Assembly: GCA_041859375.1 (NCBI GenBank)
Contig: JBHEKP010000095.1
Span: forward strand, 1-7,707
DNA length: 7,707 bases
Direction: 5' to 3'
Source of the DNA: JBHEKP01 sp041859375
GTDB lineage: Bacteria > Hydrogenedentota > Hydrogenedentia > Hydrogenedentales > CAITNO01
Below the pieces are notes generated by a model, which did no database searches, was not told the DNA's origin, and was given only the letters and a program-made list of their open reading frames with translations. Below are positions 1 to 6,965 of this stretch, piece after piece. The translations under genes were made by a program, and so were the position numbers. The stretch's first letter is position 1. Each line of letters starts with the position of its first letter.

Positions 1-2057
1 GTCTTCACAAACGCACACTTCTTGGTCGGCGCTTTGTCTAGAAATAGCAAACACGTGTACGTTGTCGCCCCCGCAAACACTTGCTGGTCCCCGAAATGCA
101 CCACATGTGCAAGATGCTTCCCCTCTGCAATAATCGACCGAATAGGCACGCCATATTTCGCGTTAAAAAACTTATTTGGGCAAATGAACCCCAGTCTTCC
201 GGTCTTGTTGAGCAGCGACAACCCCTTTTCAATAAAGACAACGTAGATGTCGTAATTGCCCTGGGATGCGGCCCTGGAGAGCGTCTTGTAGAGTTCCACC
301 TCCCTGGGCGCCCATTCCTTCATGACCTGTATGCGGATGTAGGGCGGATTTCCGATCACGGCGTCGAAGCCGCCGTCCTTGACGATGAAGGGAAACTCCT
401 GTTTCCAGTCGAAGGCGTTGATGCGGAACATTTCCTCGGTGTCGAAGGCGTCGTCCTGGTGTCCGTGGTAGAAGTCGGGTCCGATGAGGGAGTTGCCGCA
501 TTTGATGTTGTTGCCGAGATCAGGCAGGGCGCGTTCGTGGATCAGTTCCCTTGTGAGTCCGAGCGTCTCGGCGGTTTCGCCTTCGAGCACCTTGAGCAGG
601 AGGGAGAGTTTGGTGACCTCGACGGCCTGGGGATCAATGTCCACGCCATAGATATGGTCGAGAAGGATGCGCTTCCGCTCGGGGACGGTGAGGACGAAGT
701 CGTTTTTGCCGCGCTGGCGCAGGCGGGGGTTTTTGCCTTTGCACAGTTTTTCGGGGTTCTTGGCGGTGTGGGCCGCGAGGTGCCAGTCGAGCAGGTACTG
801 GTAGGCGACGATGAGGAAGGAGCCGGAACCGCAGGCGAGGTCGAGGACGCGCAGGGGCGCGGCGCCTCTTTTTGAGCCGTCAATGTCGGCGGGTTTTTTG
901 CCCTCCAACAGTTTTCCGACGGTGTTTTTGACGATGTAGTCCACGATGTAGGTGGGGGTGTAGTAGACCCCCCCGGCCTTGCGCACCTCGGGCTTTTCCT
1001 CGACCTTTGCCTGATGCCCGGTAGTGAGGCGTATGACCTTGCCGAGAAACTGCTCGTAGACCTGGCCGAGGATGTCGGCGGGGAGCACGGAGAACTCGTA
1101 GGGGCTGTCGGGGTAGTAGAGGCCGCCCAGTATGGGCTTGAGGACCTTGTCGTCAATGGCCAGTTTGAGGGAGACGCGGTCGTGGTCGGCGCGGCCCTTT
1201 TCGGCCTGGAAATGGAAGAGCCCGGAGTTGTAGCGGTCGTCGGCCTGCTGGAAGAGTGTTTTCAGCTCGTCGTAGACGCCCTTTTGCGCGGCGATCTTTT
1301 GGAGACGCCCATAGTCCTCGATGCCGCGATCCTCGCAGAGGCGCAGGAAGATGATGCGGTCAATGGTGCGCTGGACGGCGTCGTTGAGGGCGCGCTGTCC
1401 GATGCCGGGGTTGCGCAGGGCGATGTTGCGGGCGAGGGTGTCGCGCCACGCCTCGATTTCGGCGAGGAAGGCGGCGTCGACGGCGGCGGTGCCGCGCTTG
1501 CCCTGGGTGGACTCGGCAAACTTGTCGAAGGCACCCTTGAGGATGGCCTCCCTTGAGAAGCGGGCGGCGATTTCGTCCCAGTGTTTTTCATAGTCGGCGT
1601 ATGTGAGGTACATGACGCGGTGCGCGGAGGGCTTGTCGGCGGGCAGGGGCCGGGTGCGGCAGTCGTAGACGGCGAATTCCTCGAAGTCGGTGAGGATGCC
1701 GAGGGGCAGTTTGGCGGACCACGCATAGCGGCGCAACTGGTAGGCGGGGCCGACGTCGTCGCGCACGTTGACGGCGGGCTTTTTTGCCTCAAGGAAGAAC
1801 TTGCGCACGCCGCCGACGCGGAAGCAGTAGTCGGGCGCGCGCCTGGAGCCGTCCACGTCAATGGCGTCCTCGTGGATCACCTCGCGGTAGGCCTGGGCAT
1901 AACCCTTGCTGTTGTTCATGTCCCAGCCGAGGCAGGCAAACATGGGATCGATGAAGTCCCGGCGGACCAGGGTCTCGTTGTACTGGCCGGAGCGGTAGGC
2001 CGCCTCGTTGCGCCGGTAGCGATCCACCAGTTCCGCCATGATGTCGGGCAGGGGCAT
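1..2057 (-). CDS. Type IIG-like restriction-modification enzyme (Eco57I/TaqI class), 3' end cut off by window edge
   Basis: Probable single-chain restriction endonuclease and adenine-N6 DNA methyltransferase. The frame is open for 685 codons from ATG at 2057 to the window edge, so the C-terminus is missing. In order: an HsdR-N-like nuclease domain with a PD-(D/E)xK signature (P75-D76, E90-A-K92); a helical linker (about 190-350); then the methylase core with YYTP (365-368), SAM motif I DLACGSGSF (406-414), the GVDIDP acidic loop (471-476) and catalytic motif IV NPPY (570-573). The expected C-terminal target-recognition domain is mostly outside the window. ATG 2057 is chosen over the in-frame ATG at 2039 because GGAGG lies 9 nt upstream (2067-2071). 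The gene starts 30 bp after the SCP2-like gene 2088-2885, in the same direction, with no terminator between. No separate methylase or specificity gene is visible. A solitary methylase is less likely because the nuclease motif is intact. PglX of BREX is another large methylase but lacks this nuclease domain. Confidence 0.92.
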   Translation of the reverse strand, partial: MPLPDIMAELVDRYRRNEAAYRSGQYNETLVRRDFIDPMFACLGWDMNNSKGYAQAYREVIHEDAIDVDGSRRAPDYCFRVGGVRKFFLEAKKPAVNVRDDVGPAYQLRRYAWSAKLPLGILTDFEEFAVYDCRTRPLPADKPSAHRVMYLTYADYEKHWDEIAARFSREAILKGAFDKFAESTQGKRGTAAVDAAFLAEIEAWRDTLARNIALRNPGIGQRALNDAVQRTIDRIIFLRLCEDRGIEDYGRLQKIAAQKGVYDELKTLFQQADDRYNSGLFHFQAEKGRADHDRVSLKLAIDDKVLKPILGGLYYPDSPYEFSVLPADILGQVYEQFLGKVIRLTTGHQAKVEEKPEVRKAGGVYYTPTYIVDYIVKNTVGKLLEGKKPADIDGSKRGAAPLRVLDLACGSGSFLIVAYQYLLDWHLAAHTAKNPEKLCKGKNPRLRQRGKNDFVLTVPERKRILLDHIYGVDIDPQAVEVTKLSLLLKVLEGETAETLGLTRELIHERALPDLGNNIKCGNSLIGPDFYHGHQDDAFDTEEMFRINAFDWKQEFPFIVKDGGFDAVIGNPPYIRIQVMKEWAPREVELYKTLSRAASQGNYDIYVVFIEKGLSLLNKTGRLGFICPNKFFNAKYGVPIRSIIAEGKHLAHVVHFGDQQVFAGATTYTCLLFLDKAPTKKCAFVK

Positions 2058-2087
2058 GTCCCTTTTCCTCCCTTCCTTCCGCCGTGG

Positions 2088-2885
2088 CTACTGCAACAGG
2101 TTGCCGATGCGCTGCATGAAGTCGCCGACGCGGGAGCCGTATTCGGGCGAGCCGTCGTTGACGACCATGCCCTTCCCCATGGCGTCCACCAGGTCCACCT
2201 TGTTGCCGAGGATGGCCAGGGCCTCGTCGATGCCGGCGAACTTCATGTGGACGAAGGGCTGGCGGCGCTCGTAGGGGCCGCGCCCGGCGCGTGTCTGGCC
2301 CGCCTTGACCCTGAGGTGGCAGGCGATGTCGGTGCCGTTGACCGACCACTGGTAGATGCGCTCGGGCTGCTTGGTGGTCCATTTGACCATTTCGGGGTCG
2401 CCGGACTTGTTGAGCTGGCTGAGGGCGGTGGAGATCATGTAGAGGGTCATCTTGACCTTGAGCCGGGCCTGTTCGGGGGTCTTGGGTGCGGCGTCGGGCA
2501 TGAGCAGCTTGAGGCCGAGGAGCAGGCCGAAGCTCTTCACCAGCAGGCCGAAGTTGCGGAAGGCGCTTTGGACCAGCGGGCCGGGGGACGGCAGCACGGG
2601 CCTGCCCCGGAACATGTCGTTCATCTTTGCCACGCTGGAAAAGGCGAAATGCACGTCGGGGTTTTCCGCCGCCTCCTGGACAAGGGTGAACTCGCCCTTG
2701 TCGAAGCGGATGTGGGCGCAGAGGGTGTCCGCGCCGTTGCGCGCGGAAAACTGGATGACGCCGGTGGTGTCCCTGAACTGTTCCCGCTTTTTCGGGTCGT
2801 CGGCGACCATGACCCTGATGAGGGGCAGCACGGCGCGCAGCACGACGCGCGCGGTGAGGAGATCCTCGCTGTTGGCGGTTGTCAC
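2088..2885 (-). CDS. SCP2-like protein A (two-domain sterol-carrier-fold, hypothetical)
   Basis: Hypothetical 265-residue cytosolic protein with no signal peptide. Each half resembles the SCP2 sterol-carrier fold: a mixed alpha/beta region ending in a P-x-V/A, F, A/L, G pattern. The first is around 38-100 (PDVHFAF at 76-82, MFRGR at 91-95). The second is around 170-262 (P210, M214, F216, then L-G-N-K-V-D at 226-231 and A-M-G-K-G at 235-239). It aligns by eye along its whole length with the SCP2-like gene at 6058-6819, so the two are paralogues. The GTG start overlaps the stop of the upstream transketolase subunit by 4 bases (GTGA), which implies translational coupling. SCP2-fold proteins bind lipids or other hydrophobic ligands; that role here is inference. 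Residues 110-130 are hydrophobic (FGLLV, FGLLLGLKLL) but fit a helix in the domain linker better than a membrane anchor. Confidence 0.72.
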   Translation of the reverse strand: MTTANSEDLLTARVVLRAVLPLIRVMVADDPKKREQFRDTTGVIQFSARNGADTLCAHIRFDKGEFTLVQEAAENPDVHFAFSSVAKMNDMFRGRPVLPSPGPLVQSAFRNFGLLVKSFGLLLGLKLLMPDAAPKTPEQARLKVKMTLYMISTALSQLNKSGDPEMVKWTTKQPERIYQWSVNGTDIACHLRVKAGQTRAGRGPYERRQPFVHMKFAGIDEALAILGNKVDLVDAMGKGMVVNDGSPEYGSRVGDFMQRIGNLLQ

Positions 2886-3901
2886 ACCTCGTCCTCCCAG
2901 TCCTCGTCGGCCTCGAATTCGCGGCCGAGCATGGCGCGGACCCGCTCCACGATGCCGTCGGTGTCAATCTTGTAGATGTGCATCAGGTCCTCGGGGTAGC
3001 CGTGGGGCGTGAACACGTCGGGGATGCCCGCCTTCTCGAAGACGCAGCCCTTGCCGCTGGCGGCGATCACGTCGGCCACGGCGGTGCCCATGCCGCCGAT
3101 GACGTTGTGGTCCTCCACGGTGAGGATGCGGCGCGTCTCCGTGACAGCCCTCATGACGGCCTCCGTGTCAATGGGCTTGAGGGTGTGCAGGTTGAGCACG
3201 CGCACGCTCAGGCCGTCGTCGGCCTTCAGTATCTTCGCCGCCTCCACCGCCTGGAACACCGTGGTGCCGCAGGCGATGACGGTGATGTCGGTGCCGGGGC
3301 ACATCTCCACGGCCTTTCCGATCTCGAAGGGGTAGTCCTCGGACGGGTAGGCGGCGGGCTCGAAGCCGCGCCCGATGCGGATGTAGACCGGCCCGTCGAT
3401 GTCCATGCACTTTTTCACGGCCTGGGCGGTCTCAAACCCGTCGGCGGGCACAATGACGGTGAGGTTCGGGAAGGCGCGCACGATGGACAGATCCTCGATG
3501 GCGTGGTGGGTGGAGCCCGCCGAGCCGAAGGAGGTGCCGCCGTGTGTGGCGATGACCTTCACGTTCAGGTTCTGGTAGCAGACGTCGGTGCGCAGGAACT
3601 CGCAGGCGCGCATGGACGCGAAGGCGGAGAATGTGGACACGAAGGGGATGAGCCCCGCCTTGGCCATGCCCGCCGCCACGCCGAACATGTTCTGCTCGGC
3701 GATGCCGAAGTTGAAGAAGCGGTCCGGATACTTGTCGCCGAAGGCGCCAATCTGGGTGGACTTGGCGAGGTCGGCGGAGAGGCCGACGATTTCCGGGTGC
3801 ATGGCGCCCAGGTCGCTGAGCACCACGCCGTAAATTTCGCGCGCGCTCATTTTCAGCGCGTCGTACACGGTCCAGGTGACGGTGCTTTCCGCTTTTGCCA
3901 T
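2882..3901 (-). CDS. Transketolase, C-terminal subunit (Pyr plus C-terminal domains)
   Basis: Second half of a split thiamine-diphosphate transketolase, 339 residues, the usual length for this subunit. The pyrimidine-binding domain carries the GIAEQNM motif (66-72), where E69 is the glutamate that activates the cofactor. An S-A-D-L-A-x-S segment (42-48) and T-H-x12-H (H120 and H132) follow the order of substrate-site residues in full-length transketolases. IRIGRG (174-179) closes the domain. The C-terminal domain (about 200-330) contains the usual LKPID and VEDHNVIGGMG segments. By eye, S48, H120 and R178 match phosphate-contact positions of classical transketolase, suggesting a phosphorylated sugar substrate. 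The start ATG 3901 lies 3 bases after the stop of the N-terminal subunit, with a GGGGAGGG ribosome site inside that gene's end. The alternative, a 2-oxoacid dehydrogenase E1 beta or DXS-like enzyme, is less likely because the adjacent N-half is transketolase type. Confidence 0.95.
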   Translation of the reverse strand: MAKAESTVTWTVYDALKMSAREIYGVVLSDLGAMHPEIVGLSADLAKSTQIGAFGDKYPDRFFNFGIAEQNMFGVAAGMAKAGLIPFVSTFSAFASMRACEFLRTDVCYQNLNVKVIATHGGTSFGSAGSTHHAIEDLSIVRAFPNLTVIVPADGFETAQAVKKCMDIDGPVYIRIGRGFEPAAYPSEDYPFEIGKAVEMCPGTDITVIACGTTVFQAVEAAKILKADDGLSVRVLNLHTLKPIDTEAVMRAVTETRRILTVEDHNVIGGMGTAVADVIAASGKGCVFEKAGIPDVFTPHGYPEDLMHIYKIDTDGIVERVRAMLGREFEADEDWEDEV

Positions 3902-3904
3902 GGT

Positions 3905-4735
3905 TCAGCCCTCCCCGATTGAGGCTTTGGCCTTGGAAACCAGCTCCGCGCCCAGCCCGCCGTAGTGCCATGCCGCCTTGTTTTCCATGAAGTCCACGCC
4001 CTTGCCCTTGACCGTGTCGCAGACGAGCATGACCGGGCCTTTTTTGAAGTCCAGGGCGTGCTCAATCGCCCCGGAGAGGGCGGCGAGATCGTGGCCGTCC
4101 ACCACCCGCGTCTCCCAGCCGAAGGCGGCCCACTTGTCGGCCAGCGGCTCCAGCGCCATCACCGTCTCGGTCTCGCCGTCAATCATGAGGTGGTTGCGGT
4201 CCAGGAAGCCGACGAGGTTGCCCAGCTTGTAGTGGGCCGCGGACATGGCCGCCTCCCAGATGCTGCCCTCGTTGCTCTCGCCGTCGCCCACGACGCAGAA
4301 AACGCGCCAGTCCTTTTTCAGCACCCGCGCGCCCAGCGCCAGCCCCACCGCCTGGCAGAGCCCGTGGCCCATCGAGCCGGTGGACACCTCGCAGCCCACG
4401 GCCTTGTGGCTGTCGAGGTGCATGCCCAGCTTCGAGCCGGTCTCGTTGAAGGACTTCAGCTCCTCCATCGGGAAATAGCCCCGGTTCGCCAGCACCACCG
4501 CGTGGCCCACGCCGCCGTGGCCCTTGCTGAGCACGAAACGGTCGCGGTCCTCCCAGTTGGGACGGGCCGGATCGATGTTCATGTGCCTCCAGTAGAGCAG
4601 CGTGAGGATGTCCGCCATGCTCAGCGCGCCGCCGATGTGCGCGCCGCCGGACCATCCGGTCACGTCGGCGATGTCCCGCCGGATTTTCGCGGCGGTGCGC
4701 CGCAGATCCGCAAGTTCCTGTTCCGTCAGTGGCAT
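3905..4735 (-). CDS. Transketolase, N-terminal subunit (ThDP-pyrophosphate-binding)
   Basis: First half of the split transketolase, 276 residues, complete and of typical length. It should pair with the product of 2882-3901 to form the active site at the subunit interface. Visible motifs: G-A-H-I-G-G (31-36), SKGHGG (70-75) with H73, STGSMGHGL (118-126) with H124, the ThDP/metal motif GDGESNEGS (150-158) extending to N181 after the usual spacing, and WHYGG (256-260). A perfect AGGAGG sits 5 nt before ATG 4735. It follows the aminotransferase gene by 28 bp and precedes the partner subunit by 3 bp. Split transketolases occur both in the pentose phosphate pathway and in specialised routes (for example Rif15A/Rif15B of the rifamycin aminosugar branch). 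The aminotransferase next door favours a specialised role here, but housekeeping use is not excluded. Confidence 0.95.
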   Translation of the reverse strand: MPLTEQELADLRRTAAKIRRDIADVTGWSGGAHIGGALSMADILTLLYWRHMNIDPARPNWEDRDRFVLSKGHGGVGHAVVLANRGYFPMEELKSFNETGSKLGMHLDSHKAVGCEVSTGSMGHGLCQAVGLALGARVLKKDWRVFCVVGDGESNEGSIWEAAMSAAHYKLGNLVGFLDRNHLMIDGETETVMALEPLADKWAAFGWETRVVDGHDLAALSGAIEHALDFKKGPVMLVCDTVKGKGVDFMENKAAWHYGGLGAELVSKAKASIGEG

Positions 4736-4763
4736 GTTGCCCTCCTGGGACGTTGCGGCGCGG

Positions 4764-6008
4764 TCACGCGCCGTGCTGCTGTTTCACCGCCTTGAACGCC
4801 TCGTCGCAAATGTCCAGCGTTTGCCTGATGTCCTCGTCGGTGTGGGCCGTGGAGAGGAACCAGTTGTGGTGCGATGTGAAGTACGCGCCCCGCCGGGTGC
4901 ACTCGCCGCACCACTGCTGGTGCAGCGTCATGGTCGGATCGTCGGTGATGCGCACATAGGGCATGGACGGCTCGCCGGACACCTTGAGGGTGTAACCGTG
5001 GCTTTTGGCGACGTCCACCATGCCGTTGAGCAGTTTTTCGCCCGAGGCCCGGAGCAGGGCGGGCGCGTCAAGCCGCGCCAGCTCCCTGAGCGTGGCGAGC
5101 GCGGCGACCATGGGCCCCGCGCTGAACCAGTAGCTGCCCGTGTGGAACACCCTCGCCACGTCGTTGCGCAGGGCGTCGCAGCCCACCAGGGCCGACACGG
5201 GGTAGCCGTTGCCGATGGCCTTGCAGAAGGCGATGAGGTCGGGCTTGAACCCGTAGTGCTCGCAGGAGCCGCCCATGTGCAGGCGGAACCCCGCGCGCAC
5301 GTCGTCAATGATGAAGACGATGCCGTGCTTCCGCAGCACCGACTGCACGCGCTCCCAGTAGCCCGGCGCGGGCAGCTCGTTGTCGGCGTAGACGGGGTGG
5401 TGGTAGGGCGAGGAAATGAAGCCCGCCACATCGCCGGGGTTCTCGGCGATGACCCGCTCCAGCGCGTTCACGTCGTTCCAGGGGATGCGGATGACGTTCG
5501 CCAAATCCGCGTCAATGAGCCCGTGGTGGCCCGGCCCCTGCATCCAGGGCGTGGTGCCGTGGTAGCCGCCCTTGACCGCCACGATCTTGCGGCGGCCAGT
5601 GGCCGCGCGCGCCGTCATCACGGCAAGGTTGGTCACGTCCGCGCCGTTCTTGGCGAAGAAGGCCCAGTCGGCAACGGGGATCAGATCCACCATGTGCTCC
5701 GCCAGCTCGACCATGCGCGGCGACGCTGCGCTGTTCGAGTCGGCCTCGGCCATCTGCGCCTGGTACGGGCCGTCCACCGCCGGGTTGGCGTAGCCGAGAA
5801 TCATCGGGCCGTAGGCGCACATGTAGTCGATGAACCGGTTCCCGTCCACGTCCCAGAAATGGGCGCCCTTCGCCCTGGCCGCGAAAAAGGGGTAGGCGTC
5901 CGGCGGGATGCAGGGGGGCACGCCGAAATGGCCGTAGACGCCGCACGGAATGACCCGGCACGCCCGCGCGAACAGCGCCTTTGATTCGGGGTATTCGTAA
6001 GTTTTCAT
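4764..6008 (-). CDS. Class III PLP-dependent aminotransferase, glutamate-1-semialdehyde aminomutase-like
   Basis: Complete 414-residue fold-type I PLP enzyme of the class III (ornithine/GSA aminotransferase) family. The PLP lysine is K263 in F-C-K-A-I-G-N-G (261-268). D235 in IIDDV (233-237) should contact the pyridine nitrogen. YHG (149-151) and GSYWFSAGP (291-299) are usual active-site segments. Two departures from the family pattern: the usual D-E-V reads D-D-V, and the phosphate-binding S-G-T-E-A loop reads N-G-A-D-V (121-125). The enzyme should move an amino group to or from an aldehyde or ketone, or act as an aminomutase. Its substrate cannot be read from sequence, and no heme-pathway neighbours support a true hemL. 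ATG 6008 has GGGAGGAG 6 nt upstream (6015-6022). It lies 49 bp after the SCP2-like gene and 28 bp before the transketolase pair, consistent with one operon. Confidence 0.93.
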   Translation of the reverse strand: MKTYEYPESKALFARACRVIPCGVYGHFGVPPCIPPDAYPFFAARAKGAHFWDVDGNRFIDYMCAYGPMILGYANPAVDGPYQAQMAEADSNSAASPRMVELAEHMVDLIPVADWAFFAKNGADVTNLAVMTARAATGRRKIVAVKGGYHGTTPWMQGPGHHGLIDADLANVIRIPWNDVNALERVIAENPGDVAGFISSPYHHPVYADNELPAPGYWERVQSVLRKHGIVFIIDDVRAGFRLHMGGSCEHYGFKPDLIAFCKAIGNGYPVSALVGCDALRNDVARVFHTGSYWFSAGPMVAALATLRELARLDAPALLRASGEKLLNGMVDVAKSHGYTLKVSGEPSMPYVRITDDPTMTLHQQWCGECTRRGAYFTSHHNWFLSTAHTDEDIRQTLDICDEAFKAVKQQHGA

Positions 6009-6024
6009 TGGGCACTCCTCCCGA

Positions 6025-6050
6025 GGGTCCGCCGCGGGGGCGGCGGGCCC
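6025..6050 (-). repeat. GC-rich inverted repeat upstream of the aminotransferase ribosome site
   Basis: Arms 6025-6034 and 6041-6050 are complementary except for one position (T6028 opposite G6047), with a 6-base loop. In the minus-strand transcript that position is an A-C mismatch, leaving a perfect 6-bp core of G and C. It lies between the first two operon genes, two bases upstream of the aminotransferase Shine-Dalgarno (6015-6022). There is no T tract, so it is not a standard terminator. It could stabilise the transcript or tune translation, or it may be chance in GC-rich spacer sequence. Confidence 0.4.
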
Positions 6051-6057
6051 GGACGGG

Positions 6058-6819
6058 TCATGAAAGGTACTTCTCCACCCGGTCCATTATCAGGGACGTG
6101 TTGTCCACCAGCGGGATCAGCCCGGAAATGGCCAAATCACCCCTGCCAATCGCGGTGAACCCGTCCACCTGGTTGTTCAACAGCACCGCCGCCGCGTTGA
6201 TGTCGCGGAAGATCATCCTTGCGGAAGGGTGCTCCGCCGCGCCCTTGCCCGCCTCCACGCCCTGCGGTCCGTATTTCACCCAGGCGTGGGGGCCCTCCGG
6301 AGACAGGGAAATCTGGAGCGTGCCGTGGGGCGTGCCCGCGGCCACCTTGCGGCAGACCGGCTCCAGCCGCGCCAGCTCGCGCACCGCGTGCGCCGCCGTG
6401 TGCAGCAGCAGCGTGGTGCGGGCGCGCACAAAGGCCTCGTCCCTCTTCGCCTGGGGCCCGGGCTTCAGGTAATGCTCAAGCCGCGCGGTGATTTTCGGGA
6501 AGTCGTTCTTCAGGAAGCCGAGCCTGCCGAAGCCCTTCAGCGGCACGGGCATGCCCCGCCCGTCAAACATCCTGTTGAGGTGCGCCGGCGAAACGAAGCC
6601 GAGCCGCACATCGGGCGCGGCATGGGCGCCCGCGCCGTGGCGGCAGGAGCCGCCCTTGTACTCCAGCCACGCCGAGGGGCCGCCCATCACCGTGAACTGC
6701 ACCGATATGTTCCAGTCCCCGCAAATCGCCGCGGCCTCCGGATCAAGCCCCGGCAAATCCTCGAGATTTTGCAGCACCGCGCCAAGATTGAGATGCGCCT
6801 TCAGCAAATCCGCGCCCAT
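6058..6819 (-). CDS. SCP2-like protein B (two-domain sterol-carrier-fold, hypothetical), first gene of the operon
   Basis: Hypothetical cytosolic protein, 253 residues from ATG 6819. (Residue numbers below count from the alternative ATG at 6858, which would give 266.) The second half is the clearer SCP2-like domain: beta strands at about 178-204, then P211-S-A-R-M-I-F, a helix, and V231-D-G-F-T-A-I-G-R-G-D-L-A-I-S-G, ending in a short helix. The first half repeats the plan (APDVRLGF at 81-88, MFDGRG at 97-102). It is a paralogue of the gene at 2088-2885, and the two enclose the aminotransferase and transketolase genes. ATG 6819 is preferred because GAGAGGAC lies upstream of it, whereas ATG 6858 has no ribosome site. 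The alignment with the paralogue also begins just after residue 14, and the extra 13 residues are charged and low in complexity. Binding of a lipid-like ligand is inferred from the fold only. Confidence 0.75.
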   Translation of the reverse strand: MGADLLKAHLNLGAVLQNLEDLPGLDPEAAAICGDWNISVQFTVMGGPSAWLEYKGGSCRHGAGAHAAPDVRLGFVSPAHLNRMFDGRGMPVPLKGFGRLGFLKNDFPKITARLEHYLKPGPQAKRDEAFVRARTTLLLHTAAHAVRELARLEPVCRKVAAGTPHGTLQISLSPEGPHAWVKYGPQGVEAGKGAAEHPSARMIFRDINAAAVLLNNQVDGFTAIGRGDLAISGLIPLVDNTSLIMDRVEKYLS

Positions 6820-6873
6820 GAGACCCCGTCCTCTCTTGTCGTCCGCCCTTGCGGCCATGTTGTCACGGCATTG

Positions 6874-6903
6874 AACCTAACAATAACGGGGAAGGTTTTT
6901 CAA
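6874..6903 (-). promoter_or_regulatory. Candidate promoter for the SCP2-aminotransferase-transketolase operon
   Basis: On the minus strand, TTGAAA (6898-6903) is followed after 18 bases by TGT-TAGGTT. The latter is a weak -10 hexamer at 6874-6879 with the TGn extension. The predicted start near 6867 would leave a leader of about 48 bases before ATG 6819 but only about 9 before ATG 6858. The -10 matches consensus at only three positions, so this is a weak call. Confidence 0.33.
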
Positions 6904-6910
6904 GAGATTT

Positions 6911-6939
6911 GGCGGGGCGCGCGGCGAAGGCGTCCCGCC
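6911..6939. repeat. Inverted repeat between the divergent promoters
   Basis: Arms 6911-6919 and 6931-6939 pair over 9 positions with one G-T wobble, around an 11-base loop. It lies between the candidate minus-strand promoter and the tRNA-tuf promoter and is outside both predicted transcripts. It could be a regulator-binding palindrome or chance in a GC-rich stretch. No T tract is present on either side. Confidence 0.3.
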
Positions 6940-6965
6940 CGCCGCAAATTCGGGGCGAATAACGC

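Noticed and set aside
542..1861. Two minus-strand open frames (542-1156 and 1262-1861) inside the restriction-modification gene, suggesting a broken gene
   Set aside because: They are in a different frame from the gene and rich in Ser/Pro/Thr. The true frame is open without interruption from 2057 to 1, so there is no frameshift.
1581..2975. 464-codon open frame on the plus strand
   Set aside because: It is the antisense shadow of the restriction-modification gene, SCP2-like protein A and the end of the transketolase subunit. It crosses real gene boundaries, has no family motif, and is explained by GC-rich codon bias.
2879..3922. 347-codon open frame on the plus strand
   Set aside because: Antisense to the transketolase C-terminal subunit, whose GIAEQNM and other motifs identify the coding strand.
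4602..5984. 460-codon open frame on the plus strand, longer than the aminotransferase it opposes
   Set aside because: The minus-strand frame carries all the PLP-enzyme motifs and a good ribosome site. The plus frame has repetitive Arg/Val/His-rich composition typical of antisense GC-rich translation.
6058..6858. Longer form of SCP2-like protein B starting at ATG 6858
   Set aside because: It has no ribosome site, adds 13 charged residues not present in the paralogue alignment, and would begin about 9 bases after the candidate transcription start. It remains a possible alternative.
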